Source of the DNA: Dialister micraerophilus DSM 19965
Lineage (GTDB): Bacteria > Bacillota > Negativicutes > Veillonellales > Dialisteraceae
Direction of reading: 5' to 3'
DNA length: 64,000 nt
Assembly (NCBI RefSeq): GCF_000194985.1
Contig: NZ_GL878519.1
Location: 147,904 to 211,903 of the forward strand
A model generated the notes under the pieces. That model did not search any database. It had not been told where the DNA came from and saw only the letters and a program-made list of their open reading frames with translations. Shown one piece after another: positions 36,869 to 46,500 of the stretch. Each line of letters opens with the position of its first letter. The stretch's first letter is position 1. Both the position numbers and the translations under genes were made by a program.

Positions 36869-37904
36869 TTAAATTAAATTGTTTTCAATTATATATTCTG
36901 CTATTTGCAATGCATTCAATGCTGCACCTTTCAACAATTGATCTCCTGAAATCCAAAGATTTATGCCTCTTTCATTATATAAATCTTTACGTATTCTTCC
37001 TACAGATACATCGTAGAAATTTGTTGCTTCAATCGGCATCGGATAAATCATTTCCGATATATCATCTCTCAATTCAACACCTGGAGAGTCATCCATCATT
37101 TCTTTTATTTTTTCTATATCTACTATATCTTGAGTTTCAATATATATTGATTCTGAATGACTTCTAAATACAGGTACTCTAACTGTTGTCGCCGTAATAG
37201 CAATCGAATCGTCATGAAGAATTTTATGAGTTTCATTAACCATTTTCATTTCTTCTTTTGTATACGCATTGTCCATAAATTTATCGATGTGCGGAATCAG
37301 ATTGAATGCAATCGTATAATGCTTTTCAGCAGATGCATACGGTAAAATTTTAGCTTGATATTCTTCGCCTTTAAAATATTCTTTTGTTTCCAATATCAAT
37401 TCTTCGACTGCATCTTTACCTGCACCAGACACAGCTTGATATGTACTCACTATTATTCGTTTTATAGGTGATAATTTATGAATAGGATTTAAAGCCACCA
37501 ACATAATAATCGTAGAGCAATTCGGATTTGCAATAATTCCCTTATGCATTTTAATGTCATCTGCATTTATTTCCGGAATAACTAACGGAACATCAGATTC
37601 CATACGAAATGCACTGGAATTATCAATAACAATTGCACCACGTTTTACCGCTTCAGGTGCCAATGTTTTACTTATAGATCCACCTGCAAAAAAAAGCAAT
37701 ATCTATATTATCAAACGATTCCGGTTTAGCTTCTTCTACAGTAAGAACTTTTCCACAAACAAGCATTTTTGTTCCGGCAGATTTTTCCGAAGCCAATAAT
37801 TTTATTTTATTAAATGGAAAATTTCTGTCTTTTATCAACTTAATGAACTCTTTCCCAACTGCTCCACTTGCACCTAAAACAGCAATATTCGGTTTTTTAT
37901 CCAT
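36869..37904 (-). CDS. asd: Aspartate-semialdehyde dehydrogenase, frameshifted by one base
   Basis: Two frames together make one enzyme. 37668-37904 encodes the NADP-binding start (PNIAVLGASGAVGKEF...FDNIDIAFF) and 36869-37699 the rest (AGGSISKTLAPEAVKRGAIVIDNSSAFR, catalytic Cys in ANPNCSTIIM). They join at an A8 run (37688-37695, T8 on the coding strand). Removing one T gives DIAFFAGGSISK and a 344-residue full-length protein. The enzyme reduces aspartyl phosphate to aspartate semialdehyde for lysine, threonine, methionine and diaminopimelate. The flanking dapB and dapA are intact. Confidence 0.92.
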
Positions 37905-37915
37905 AATTTACCTCT

Positions 37916-38701
37916 TCATAAATATTTTTCCAAGCCATATGTAACTCCATGAACTGAAGCCACTTTCCTGCAAGCAATCATAACTCCCGGCATAAATGAT
38001 GTTCGATTCATAGAATCATGTCTTATCGTTAATACTTCTCCAAATCCACCGAAAATTACTTCTTGATGTGCTACAAATCCCGGAAGTCTTACGCTATGAA
38101 TATGAATTCCTTTATATTTTCCTCCGCGAGCCCCTTCCAAACTTTCAGATGTTTTATCTTCAAGCATATCCAAAGTTCTTACTTGTGCCATTTTTTCAGC
38201 TGTCAATTTTGCTGTACCTGATGGCGCATCCAATTTGTTATTGTGATGTAATTCAATAATTTCAGCATTTGGTAAATATTTTGAAATTTCAGCCGATGCT
38301 TTCATTAAAAGTACCGCACCCAATGAAAAATTCGGAGCAATAAGTGCATTAGCTCCTGTTTTTTCTGAAATTTCCGATAACGCTTTACGCTGCTCTTCAG
38401 TTAATCCTGTAGTACCTATAACTATATGAATTTTTGCATTTAATACTTTTTTTGCATTTTCAAATATTACTTTCGGTGTCGTAAAATCCACTACTACGTC
38501 AGGTTTTGACAAAAATCCTTCTTCCAAAGTGGCAACTATTTTAATACCGTTTGCAGCTATACCTGCAACTTCACCTGCATCTTTTCCTGCTTGCTTGGGA
38601 TCAACAGCAGCAACTAATGATAAATCTTTTTCATTTACCAATGCACGCACTACTTCACTTCCCATGCGCCCACTTGCACCGTTAACTAAAATTCGAATCA
38701 T
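37916..38701 (-). CDS. dapB: 4-hydroxy-tetrahydrodipicolinate reductase
   Basis: A 261-residue enzyme with the nucleotide-binding start VNGASGRMGSEVVRAL, the GTTGL loop (VIGTTGLTEEQR), NFSLGAVLLMK and ELHHNNKLDAPSGTA containing the active-site His and Lys. It reduces the DapA product on the way to diaminopimelate. ATG at 38701 follows AAGAAGGG; an earlier in-frame start at 38719 is weaker. Confidence 0.95.
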   Translation of the reverse strand: MIRILVNGASGRMGSEVVRALVNEKDLSLVAAVDPKQAGKDAGEVAGIAANGIKIVATLEEGFLSKPDVVVDFTTPKVIFENAKKVLNAKIHIVIGTTGLTEEQRKALSEISEKTGANALIAPNFSLGAVLLMKASAEISKYLPNAEIIELHHNNKLDAPSGTAKLTAEKMAQVRTLDMLEDKTSESLEGARGGKYKGIHIHSVRLPGFVAHQEVIFGGFGEVLTIRHDSMNRTSFMPGVMIACRKVASVHGVTYGLEKYL

Positions 38702-38702
38702 A

Positions 38703-40379
38703 CTAAACCCTTCTTTCACTGTTCTTTATTACTTTCTCAATTTCTTTAGCAGAATCCAATGCACTTTTACTTGAATCACTGCCGGAAATCATAAAAGCTA
38801 TGTCTTGTAAATGCTCTTCATGACTCAATTTTTTCAAAACACTTAATGTTCGTCCATTCTCTACAAATTTTTCAATTCTGTAATGTGCATCTGCTATACT
38901 TGCAGTTTGCGGTAAGTGTGTGATGCATAAAACTTGAGTGTTTTTAGATAACATTTTCAATTTACTTGCAACTTCAACAGCAACTTTCCCGCTTATTCCT
39001 GTATCAATTTCATCAAAAATCATAGTATTTTTACCCCATAAGTTTGATGTAATTATTTCAATTGCAAGCGAAATTCTTGATAATTCTCCTCCGGATGCAA
39101 TATCCTTCATCGGCTTCAACGGTTCACCTTCATTTGCTGAAAAATAAAACTCCATAGAGTCTACTCCGATAGCTGTAGGTTCTTGAGAGAGAATCATTCT
39201 AAGTTCCATAGAAGCAGCTTTAATTGACATATCTTTAAGAGAATTTACCAACAAATCGCAAAATTTCTTTCCTTCTTTTTCTCTTAATTTATATAAAATT
39301 TTTGACTTTTCAGATAAAACATCATTCTGTTTTTTTAATAATTCCAACAAACTTTCTTTATCAAAAAACATTTTTTGAATTTCATCTATTTCTTTAAGTG
39401 CTTTTTCATAATAATTAAGTACATCTTCCAGTGAAGGTCCGAATTTACGCATAAGATTTTTAAGTACTTCATCTCTTTGATTTAATTCATCCAATTCATT
39501 TTCGGAAAAATCAAGCAAGCTTAAATGATTTCCTATATTATTTATAATTTCTTCAATCGAAAATTTTATTGATTCCAGCTCTGACGCTGTTGAATCTAAA
39601 TCTTTATCATACTTACTTATACGAGCTATTTCCTTTTCAGCAACTGACAGTTTATCTTGTATGCCGTTTTCTTCAGAAAGGATATTGGATACTGTTTGCA
39701 AACCGTCTTGTATACGTTCATAATTTTGCAAAACAGATAATTTTTGTGCAATTTTACTATCTTCTTCCAAACAAATTCTAGCATCTTCTATTTGTTGCGT
39801 TTCCCACAATAAAACATCCAGCTTACGCTGATATTCCTGTTCTTCTTTATTAAGTTTTTCAATTTTACTTTTTGTGGTTTTCCAATCCGAATAAATCTTG
39901 CTATATTCATTCCATGCAACTTTTATCTCTACACTGAAATTATCTATAATTCTTTTACAAAAATCAGAATTCAATAAATCGGTATTATCAAATTGCTCAT
40001 GAAATCGAAAAAGTTTTTTACCTATTTCTTCAAGTTTTTTTACCGAACAAAAAAATCCATTAACAGTACAAGTACTTTTACCGGATTTGTTCATTTTTCT
40101 TGATATAATAATGTCTTCATTGTCATCATTCACTTCAAATTCCGAAAGAAGGGAAACAATTGACTTATTTATTGAAAAAATTCCTTCAACGCAAAAAAAA
40201 TCTTCTCCACTCCGAATTAAATCTATGCTGCCACGCTTACCCGCTAAAAGTGAAAGTGCATCTACCAAAATAGATTTTCCTGAACCAGTTTCACCTGTAA
40301 ATACAGTAACACCATCACCAAGTTCCATTTCAATATCTTTAATAATTGCAAAATTTGAAATATGAAGACTTCGAAGCAT
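38703..40379 (-). CDS. recN: DNA repair protein RecN
   Basis: A 558-residue SMC-like ATPase. Walker A is GETGSGKSILVDAL near the start, coiled coils fill the middle, and the C-terminus has SGGELSRISLAIEI followed by Walker B MIFDEIDTGISGKVA. RecN gathers broken DNA ends for recombination. It follows argR by 10 bases, a very conserved neighbourhood in Bacillota. Confidence 0.95.
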   Translation of the reverse strand: MLRSLHISNFAIIKDIEMELGDGVTVFTGETGSGKSILVDALSLLAGKRGSIDLIRSGEDFFCVEGIFSINKSIVSLLSEFEVNDDNEDIIISRKMNKSGKSTCTVNGFFCSVKKLEEIGKKLFRFHEQFDNTDLLNSDFCKRIIDNFSVEIKVAWNEYSKIYSDWKTTKSKIEKLNKEEQEYQRKLDVLLWETQQIEDARICLEEDSKIAQKLSVLQNYERIQDGLQTVSNILSEENGIQDKLSVAEKEIARISKYDKDLDSTASELESIKFSIEEIINNIGNHLSLLDFSENELDELNQRDEVLKNLMRKFGPSLEDVLNYYEKALKEIDEIQKMFFDKESLLELLKKQNDVLSEKSKILYKLREKEGKKFCDLLVNSLKDMSIKAASMELRMILSQEPTAIGVDSMEFYFSANEGEPLKPMKDIASGGELSRISLAIEIITSNLWGKNTMIFDEIDTGISGKVAVEVASKLKMLSKNTQVLCITHLPQTASIADAHYRIEKFVENGRTLSVLKKLSHEEHLQDIAFMISGSDSSKSALDSAKEIEKVIKNSERRV

Positions 40380-40389
40380 TTTTTACCTC

Positions 40390-40845
40390 TTAACTTTCCA
40401 ATAATTGTTGAATTCTCTTCATAAAAACTTCAATATCTTCAGGACTTCTCAAAATAACTAAAATTGTATCGTCACCTGCTATAGTTCCCAATACTTCTTT
40501 TTCGTGTCCTTGATCAATTATATATGCGACAGAATTTGCAGAACCAGGTAATGTATGAATTACAACAAAATTCATCGTACTGTCAATTTTAGTAATTGCT
40601 TCTTGAAACAAAATAGATTTATGTGTTTTCGACATAACCGGCTGATTATCTGTAGATAATGCATAACGATATTTTCCATCTTTATAAGGAATTTTAACGA
40701 GCATCAAATCTTTAATATCTCTGGATACCGTTGCTTGTGTTACAGCGATACCCTCTTTTTGTAAAGCTTCTGCGAGTTCTTCCTGTGTTTCAATTACTTG
40801 AGATTGTATTATTTCTTTAATTTTCATACTTCTGTATCGCTTCAT
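40390..40845 (-). CDS. argR: Arginine repressor ArgR
   Basis: A 151-residue repressor with a winged helix N-terminal domain (ETQEELAEALQKEGIAVTQATVSRDI) and a C-terminal arginine-binding domain (LPGSANSVAYIID, GTIAGDDTILVI). It represses arginine synthesis genes when arginine binds. ATG at 40845 follows AAGGAG; a 9-residue extension is possible from 40872. No arginine biosynthesis gene is in this window. Confidence 0.94.
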   Translation of the reverse strand: MKRYRSMKIKEIIQSQVIETQEELAEALQKEGIAVTQATVSRDIKDLMLVKIPYKDGKYRYALSTDNQPVMSKTHKSILFQEAITKIDSTMNFVVIHTLPGSANSVAYIIDQGHEKEVLGTIAGDDTILVILRSPEDIEVFMKRIQQLLES

Positions 40846-40953
40846 ATGATTTACTCCTTCCATATCGCACACACTACTGTATCATATTAAATAACTATAA
40901 CTAAATATATATATAAAAATGGAAAAATATTCAATATAATTGAATGAATTTCA

Positions 40954-41814
40954 TTATAATTTTTCATTAAGCATTTCTAAAAAATTTTGATTTTTAAATC
41001 GTATAAAATTGATATTCTTCTTAATAATAGATATTTCCAATCTGTCTCCATATGATAACGATTCGGACATTTCTCCGTCAATAGATACTTCTATTGATTT
41101 TTGCCTTTCCGGTATTGTTATTGTCACTATATCATCAGGATTCAAAACTATAGGAAATTTTTTAGATACATGCGCACAAACCGGTACTACCAAAAACTGT
41201 TCCGAACAAGGAAACAATATAGGTCCTCCACAAGATAATGAATATCCGGTAGAACCGGTTGCAGTTGAAAAAACCATTCCGTCTGCAGGATATTGTTTTG
41301 CAAAAATTTGATTTACAAACAAATTCATTCTTACCATTGTTCCAATTCTTCCCCTACCTATTACTACATCGTTAAGTGCAGGATGAAGTATTTTTAAATT
41401 ACCATCGGAATAAATTATTTTCGCTTCTAAAAATGCACGCTTCTCTTCTATATAATCACCATCTATTAATTGGTTGATTCTGTTTTTAAAGTCATTTACT
41501 GCTATAGAATTAAGAAATCCCAAATCACCTAAATGTATACCGGCAATTGAAACGGAATAATCCGCCATTTTTTTTGAGGCATTCAAAAAAGAACCGTCTC
41601 CACCTATTGAAAATATATACCTTGAATTTTTTCCTATCCATTCTGTGGACTTGAAATGATTTTCATCAATTTCAATATTATTTTTTTTAAATTCTTCAAA
41701 ACAACTTTTCGGAATATAATATTGAATGTTTTTCAACTTCAAATATTCAATAAATTCATTCCAAAATTTATATAAATTTGATTTACTCATGTTAGGAAAA
41801 ATTCCTACATTCAT
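40954..41814 (-). CDS. nadK: NAD kinase
   Basis: A 286-residue kinase that makes NADP from NAD. The diagnostic GGDGS is in FSIGGDGSFLNA, followed by GIHLGDLGFLN and the NAD-site TATGSTGYSLSCGGP. It overlaps tlyA by 4 bases (ATGA). This is the last gene of the pepQ-to-nadK run. Confidence 0.95.
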   Translation of the reverse strand: MNVGIFPNMSKSNLYKFWNEFIEYLKLKNIQYYIPKSCFEEFKKNNIEIDENHFKSTEWIGKNSRYIFSIGGDGSFLNASKKMADYSVSIAGIHLGDLGFLNSIAVNDFKNRINQLIDGDYIEEKRAFLEAKIIYSDGNLKILHPALNDVVIGRGRIGTMVRMNLFVNQIFAKQYPADGMVFSTATGSTGYSLSCGGPILFPCSEQFLVVPVCAHVSKKFPIVLNPDDIVTITIPERQKSIEVSIDGEMSESLSYGDRLEISIIKKNINFIRFKNQNFLEMLNEKL

Positions 41815-42645
41815 ATGTTCACTTCCAATTCTTTATGCGCTGAAAGTACTACATTTTCAACAGATTTATTATTGATATCGCTACACTGATTTTTCCGCAA
41901 CCAAGCTAAAAATTCAATATTTCCACTTCCACCTTTAATAGGCGAATATGTCAATCCCCATGTATATAAACCGGATTCTTCAAATTTTTCCAATACCTTC
42001 AATATAACATCACGATGAACTTGTGAATCTTTAACAATTCCACCTTTTTGAACTTTCTCTTTTCCCGCTTCAAATTGAGGCTTTATTAAAATAACAAGAT
42101 TTCCGTCATCTTTTAAGATTAAATTTACAGCCGGTATAATCTTCAATACTGAAATAAATGATATATCTGTAGAAATAAAATCGACTTTCTCACCTATACG
42201 CTCAAGTGTAACTTCTTTTATATTTGTCTTTTCCATATTTACTACACGACAATCACTGCGTAATTTCCAATCTAATTGATTTGTTCCTACATCTACAGCA
42301 AAAACTTTTCTTGCTCCTTTTTGAAGTGCACAATCCGTAAATCCTCCCGTAGACGCACCTATATCCATCATTACTGAATTATTTAAATCTATATCAAATG
42401 ATTCCAATGCTTTTTCAAGTTTATATCCACCTCGACCTACATAAGGCATGATTTTCCCTTTTATACGAAGCTCGGAGTCTATATATACTTTTGTTCCGGG
42501 TTTATCCACAGGCATATTGTCAACTAATATTATACCCGCCATAATGTGTCTTTTTGCATTTTCTCTGCTGTTAAAAAATCCCCGTTCTACTAAAAGAACA
42601 TCAAGTCTTTCTTTTTTTACTTTATTTTTACTTTTTTTCAGACAA
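41811..42645 (-). CDS. TlyA-type rRNA methyltransferase/hemolysin family, apparent one-base frameshift
   Basis: The open frame from ATG 42542 has 243 residues and covers the FtsJ-like SAM methyltransferase (PYVGRGGYKLEKAL, DIGASTGGFTDCAL). The N-terminal S4 RNA-binding domain lies upstream in the same frame (VKKERLDVLLVERGFFNSRENAKRHIMAG), but no usual start codon is found there. A TTG at 42645 with an AGAGGA site reads SEKK and then meets a stop. Removing one A of the A7 run at 42632-42638 joins it to the S4 domain for a 277-residue protein. TlyA 2'-O-methylates 16S and/or 23S rRNA. Confidence 0.88.
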
Positions 42646-42658
42646 AATTTTCCTCTTT

Positions 42659-43513
42659 CTATGTTCTTCTGTTAAGTATATATAACACCAATTCCGTCAA
42701 TATATAGCTGTCTACTTGCATAAGTTCCAATGCTTCAATTGCTTTATATGCCGTTTCTTCTGCAGACAATTTCGCTTTTTCAAGTCCTAATAAACTTACA
42801 TATGTGTTTTTATGAGTGTTTTTTATTTCATTGTTATCTTCTTTATAATCAAGTATATCATCGGTAATTTGAAATAAAAGCCCCAAATGTTTTGCAAATT
42901 TTCTTAATTGATCCGCATCGGATATAGACATATGTGTTAACTGAATAGCCATATCTACGGGTGTTTTTATCATACGTCCGGTTTTAAATTTATCCAATAA
43001 TTTCAATTCATCCAATTCTATTGATTTATTTTCAATTTGTATATCGTGTACTTGCCCGGCTACCATACCTTCCGCACCTGCAGCTATAGAAAGAATTTCA
43101 ATTAATTTGCATCTGTCCTCTGCAGAAAATTTTGCTTGTGAAATTAATTGAAATGCAAATGTCAATAATGCATCTCCTGCTTGTAAAGCTACTCCTTCAC
43201 CGTATTTTTTATGATTTGTAAGAATTCCTCTACGATAATCATCATTATCCATGCAAGGCAAGTCATCATGAATCAGAGAATATGTATGCACACATTCAAC
43301 AGATGCAGCTATATCTAAATATTGTAAATAATCAACCTTAAACATTTCTAAAATAAACAAAAATAAACATCCGCGTATACGTTTACCATTAGATAATAAA
43401 CTGTAATTCATGGAATCAAATAATATTTTATGCTCAGGTCTCTGTGTTTTTAACAAACCTGCCAAATGTTTATTGATCAGATTCCTTTTTTCTTTCAAAA
43501 TATTTTCTATCAT
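42659..43513 (-). CDS. ispA: Polyprenyl (farnesyl/geranylgeranyl) diphosphate synthase
   Basis: A 284-residue short-chain prenyl transferase. Both Asp-rich motifs are seen: DDLPCMDNDD and DDILD, with GKRIRG near the start. It condenses isopentenyl diphosphate units for undecaprenyl and quinone precursors. The start overlaps xseB by 44 bases. The dxs gene often found next to it is absent here. Confidence 0.93.
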   Translation of the reverse strand: MIENILKEKRNLINKHLAGLLKTQRPEHKILFDSMNYSLLSNGKRIRGCLFLFILEMFKVDYLQYLDIAASVECVHTYSLIHDDLPCMDNDDYRRGILTNHKKYGEGVALQAGDALLTFAFQLISQAKFSAEDRCKLIEILSIAAGAEGMVAGQVHDIQIENKSIELDELKLLDKFKTGRMIKTPVDMAIQLTHMSISDADQLRKFAKHLGLLFQITDDILDYKEDNNEIKNTHKNTYVSLLGLEKAKLSAEETAYKAIEALELMQVDSYILTELVLYILNRRT

Positions 43514-43733
43514 CGTTTACACTTTCTTCCAAAATATTATCAATTTCTTCAGATATAAGTTTTATCTGACTTTCAGCATCATTTAATATTTCCAAGCATT
43601 TTTTAGCTGCAATTGTTCCGGATTTAAACTCCACCAACATTTCTTCTATTGATAAATTTTTGTTTTCTATATTATTAACTGAATTCTCCAGCTTTTTTAT
43701 TTCATTTTCAAAAGAATTGGATTTTTGTGACAT
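43470..43733 (-). CDS. xseB: Exodeoxyribonuclease VII small subunit
   Basis: An 87-residue helical protein with the family pattern FENEIKKLENSVNNIENKNLSIEEMLVEFKSG...CLEILNDAESQI. It pairs with XseA. It follows xseA by 11 bases with AAGGCGG as ribosome site. Confidence 0.9.
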   Translation of the reverse strand: MSQKSNSFENEIKKLENSVNNIENKNLSIEEMLVEFKSGTIAAKKCLEILNDAESQIKLISEEIDNILEESVNDDRKYFERKKESDQ

Positions 43734-43744
43734 CGAATACCGCC

Positions 43745-44806
43745 TTAAAACTTATTTATATATGATTCTTGCAATTTAATTAAATTTTCAATACACTTTT
43801 TTTGCATTGCTATAATATTTTTTATATACCCTTGTTTCAAATTTCTGCAAAATATTATAATTTCATTCATTTTATCAAAAAGCACTGTTTTATTAATTGA
43901 TTTTCTAAGTTTATACAGATTTATTATAAAATAGGATTTTTTATTTTCCATTTTAAACTTAAATACCTGTTTCAAACAATTTAATTGAAATTCAATTTTA
44001 CTGTACAAAACTTTTTCTTCTTCAACAACAAGTTCAGCAGCTTGCGTAGGTGTAGATGCTCTATAGTCCGCAACCATATCCAATAATACATCGTCTACTT
44101 CATGACCTATCGCAGAAACAACAGGTATTTCAGAATTATAAACTGCATCTAAAAGTATCCGCTCATTAAAAGGCTTAAAATCTTCTTCTGAGCCTCCACC
44201 TCTCGCAATAATCAGTACATCGGGTTTTACATCACTTTTATTCGCCAATTTAATCATTTTTGACATTCCTAATGCGGCTTTTTCTCCTTGCACGGCAGAG
44301 TTATATATGTAGTAAGAAACATTTTTATTTCTTAAACGTCCGGTCTTTATAATATCATGAACAACCGCTCCGGATTTAGAAGTTATAATTCCTACAATAA
44401 AAACATATTCCGGCAAAGCTTTTTTTGAATAAACAGAAAAATAACCTTTTTCTTCAAGTTCTTTAAAAAGTTTTTCTTTTTCAATTTGAATTTGACTTTT
44501 CCCTGAAACGATTACTCTTTCAGCCAAAAGCAAAGGTTTACCGAAATATTTATCATATAATATGTTCCCTGAAATTATTACTTTTTCTCCGGATTTAAGT
44601 TTTCTCTTTACAAAACTTAAATGCATATGATTTATTTTACATGATATTTTATATGACTCATCTATCAATGAAAAATAACAGTTTCCTGAAAAATGCTCAC
44701 GCAAAGAACTTACAGTTCCTTCTACATTAATATTTTTATTAAGATAATTTTTCTTTATAGACTCTGAAATTATTTCCGAGCACTCATTTACAGTATAAAC
44801 TTTCAC
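43745..44806 (-). CDS. xseA: Exodeoxyribonuclease VII large subunit, shortened C-terminus
   Basis: A 353-residue protein with an N-terminal OB fold (INVEGTVSSLREHFSGNCYFSLID) and the catalytic core (GIITSKSGAVVHDI, IIARGGGSEEDFKPFNE, SAIGHEVDDVLLDMVADYRASTPTQAAE). The coiled coil is short, and the C-terminal LxRGYS domain of the usual 400-450-residue protein is missing. Only 11 bases separate the stop from xseB, so there is no hidden remainder downstream. It overlaps the tsaD paralog by 23 bases. Confidence 0.92.
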   Translation of the reverse strand: MKVYTVNECSEIISESIKKNYLNKNINVEGTVSSLREHFSGNCYFSLIDESYKISCKINHMHLSFVKRKLKSGEKVIISGNILYDKYFGKPLLLAERVIVSGKSQIQIEKEKLFKELEEKGYFSVYSKKALPEYVFIVGIITSKSGAVVHDIIKTGRLRNKNVSYYIYNSAVQGEKAALGMSKMIKLANKSDVKPDVLIIARGGGSEEDFKPFNERILLDAVYNSEIPVVSAIGHEVDDVLLDMVADYRASTPTQAAELVVEEEKVLYSKIEFQLNCLKQVFKFKMENKKSYFIINLYKLRKSINKTVLFDKMNEIIIFCRNLKQGYIKNIIAMQKKCIENLIKLQESYINKF

Positions 44807-45740
44807 TTTTATACCTCATATATGCCCCGAAAGCATTTCCAGTTGAATTATCGGTACTATATTTACTTTGCGCAAAATACATTGAAATTCCATATTTTTC
44901 AGCAAATTTCATCAAACGTTCTCTTAGATATATATTCGCCATAACACCGCCTATGGCAATAAAACCTCTTTCTTTGTCAAGATTTGCTCTTGTCAATCCT
45001 TTTATCAATGCATCTGCTATTGTTTTTAATACTCCTTGTGCAATATTTTCTTTAGTAAATTTTTTTGAAAGAATATCTTTTTGTACTTGCGTTTCAGGTC
45101 CCGCAAAACTAAACGCATTTTTTACATCAGCAATAGGAGGATTATATAAATGTTCTCCTTCAGCTGATAAAAGTTCAAGTTCTTTACCACAAGGAAATTG
45201 CAACCCCAATGCAACACCTATACGATCTATATACTGTCCGGCAGTAATATCCAATGAATGCATTACATCGGAAATTATCATTTGATTATCTTCCCAATCC
45301 ACACGAACAACATCGTTTGTTCCCCCGGATAAATGCATAACATAAAGCTTTTTACCCCAAAGATTCGGAAAATCACAAATTGCAGCCATAGTATGATTTT
45401 CCTGATGACTGAATTCATAAACAGGAACGTGTAATGTACTTCCTAAAACATTTGCACAACCTTTCCCTACTAAAAAGGCAGGCATAAATGAATCTGCCCG
45501 CCTCCTGGGAAATGCTGAAACACCTATTCCTTTTATGTCATTTATATAAGTGTTTAAATTTTTAAAAATTTCAGGAATATTACGTACATGTTGATATACC
45601 ATCTCTGATTGAGATAATCCGCGTTTCCCCGGTTTTACAGAAAGAATTTTACGTTTTTCATAAACCTTTCCTGTTTCACCATCATATATTGCTGCAGATG
45701 TTGTATAACAACTGGTATCTATACCTAAAAATTTAGCCAT
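44784..45740 (-). CDS. TsaD/Kae1-family paralog (O-sialoglycoprotein endopeptidase-like)
   Basis: A 318-residue ASKHA-fold protein: FLGIDTSCYTTSAAIYD, the iron-binding-type HxxxH in FSHQENHTMAA, and IGGVMANIYLRERL. It is shorter and more divergent than true TsaD and lies between nusB and xseA, where many Clostridia and Negativicutes carry this paralog. It is not known whether it makes t6A. It overlaps nusB by 8 bases. Confidence 0.85.
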   Translation of the reverse strand: MAKFLGIDTSCYTTSAAIYDGETGKVYEKRKILSVKPGKRGLSQSEMVYQHVRNIPEIFKNLNTYINDIKGIGVSAFPRRRADSFMPAFLVGKGCANVLGSTLHVPVYEFSHQENHTMAAICDFPNLWGKKLYVMHLSGGTNDVVRVDWEDNQMIISDVMHSLDITAGQYIDRIGVALGLQFPCGKELELLSAEGEHLYNPPIADVKNAFSFAGPETQVQKDILSKKFTKENIAQGVLKTIADALIKGLTRANLDKERGFIAIGGVMANIYLRERLMKFAEKYGISMYFAQSKYSTDNSTGNAFGAYMRYKSESLYCK

Positions 45741-46134
45741 TTATATCACCTGATACCGATTCTAAAATACCATTTATAAACTTAAAAGAATTTTTTCCGC
45801 CATATATTTTAGCTATTTCAATTGCTTCGTTAAAAATCACATTTTTTTCTTGCTTTTCATCTTTCAAAAAAAGCATTTCAGCTATAGCAATCCTCAATAT
45901 ATTTTTATCTACTACATTCAACTGATTAATTGACCATTTTTTTATATGTTTTTTTATCAATAAATCAATTTCTTCATTATTTTCTCTAACAGAATTTATT
46001 AAACTTTCAGCAAATTGCTTACCTGAGTCCGATAATTTTTTATAAATTTCAGAATTAATTTTTTCCGTCTGAGGATTTAATTCATTAGCATATAATACTT
46101 CTAATGCATATTCTCTGGAATATCTGCGTTTCAT
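45733..46134 (-). CDS. nusB: Transcription antitermination factor NusB
   Basis: A 133-residue all-helical protein with the usual RRYSREYALEVLYANELN start and IAIAEMLF...NEAIEIAKIYGGKNSFKFINGIL end. It binds boxA RNA with NusE and aids rRNA transcription. ATG at 46134 follows AGGTG. Confidence 0.93.
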   Translation of the reverse strand: MKRRYSREYALEVLYANELNPQTEKINSEIYKKLSDSGKQFAESLINSVRENNEEIDLLIKKHIKKWSINQLNVVDKNILRIAIAEMLFLKDEKQEKNVIFNEAIEIAKIYGGKNSFKFINGILESVSGDING

Positions 46135-46143
46135 ATATTTCAC

Positions 46144-46485
46144 CTATTTGATAATTTCTGTAATCGTTACATTTATGTTCTCAATATTATCGGTATATCC
46201 ATTCAAAATTTCTTTAACTTTTCTTTGAATTTCATTTCCCAATTCCAAAATCATAAATCCCGATTTTATCGATATTGAAATATTAACATCTATAAATCCC
46301 TTTTTGTAGTTAATCAATATACCTTTACACATTCTTTTACCGATAACTTTGGAGATTTCTTGAACTATATTTTGAAATCCTCCTCCGGTAAATTCCACTA
46401 CTCCCGGAATTGTTAATATTTCTTTTTCTAATTTGCTATAAATTTCTTCAATATTACTTTCTTTTAAAATCTTATCATTATCCAT
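46144..46485 (-). CDS. Asp23/Gls24 family envelope stress response protein (second copy)
   Basis: A 113-residue Asp23-like protein: IPGVVEFTGGGFQNIVQ, VNISISIKSGFMILELGNEIQRKVKEIL, NINVTITEII. It is more divergent than the neighbour at 46501. Asp23 proteins sit at the inner face of the membrane in Staphylococcus through AmaP; no AmaP is visible here. Confidence 0.8.
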   Translation of the reverse strand: MDNDKILKESNIEEIYSKLEKEILTIPGVVEFTGGGFQNIVQEISKVIGKRMCKGILINYKKGFIDVNISISIKSGFMILELGNEIQRKVKEILNGYTDNIENINVTITEIIK

Positions 46486-46500
46486 TTTCACTTTTATCGG

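Noticed and set aside
40929-40945. ATTCAAT-ATA-ATTGAAT palindrome upstream of argR, possible ARG box
   Set aside because: ARG boxes have the reverse arrangement (TGAAT inward to ATTCA), the spacing is off, and the site lies close to the nadK stop; it is more likely AT-rich chance symmetry.
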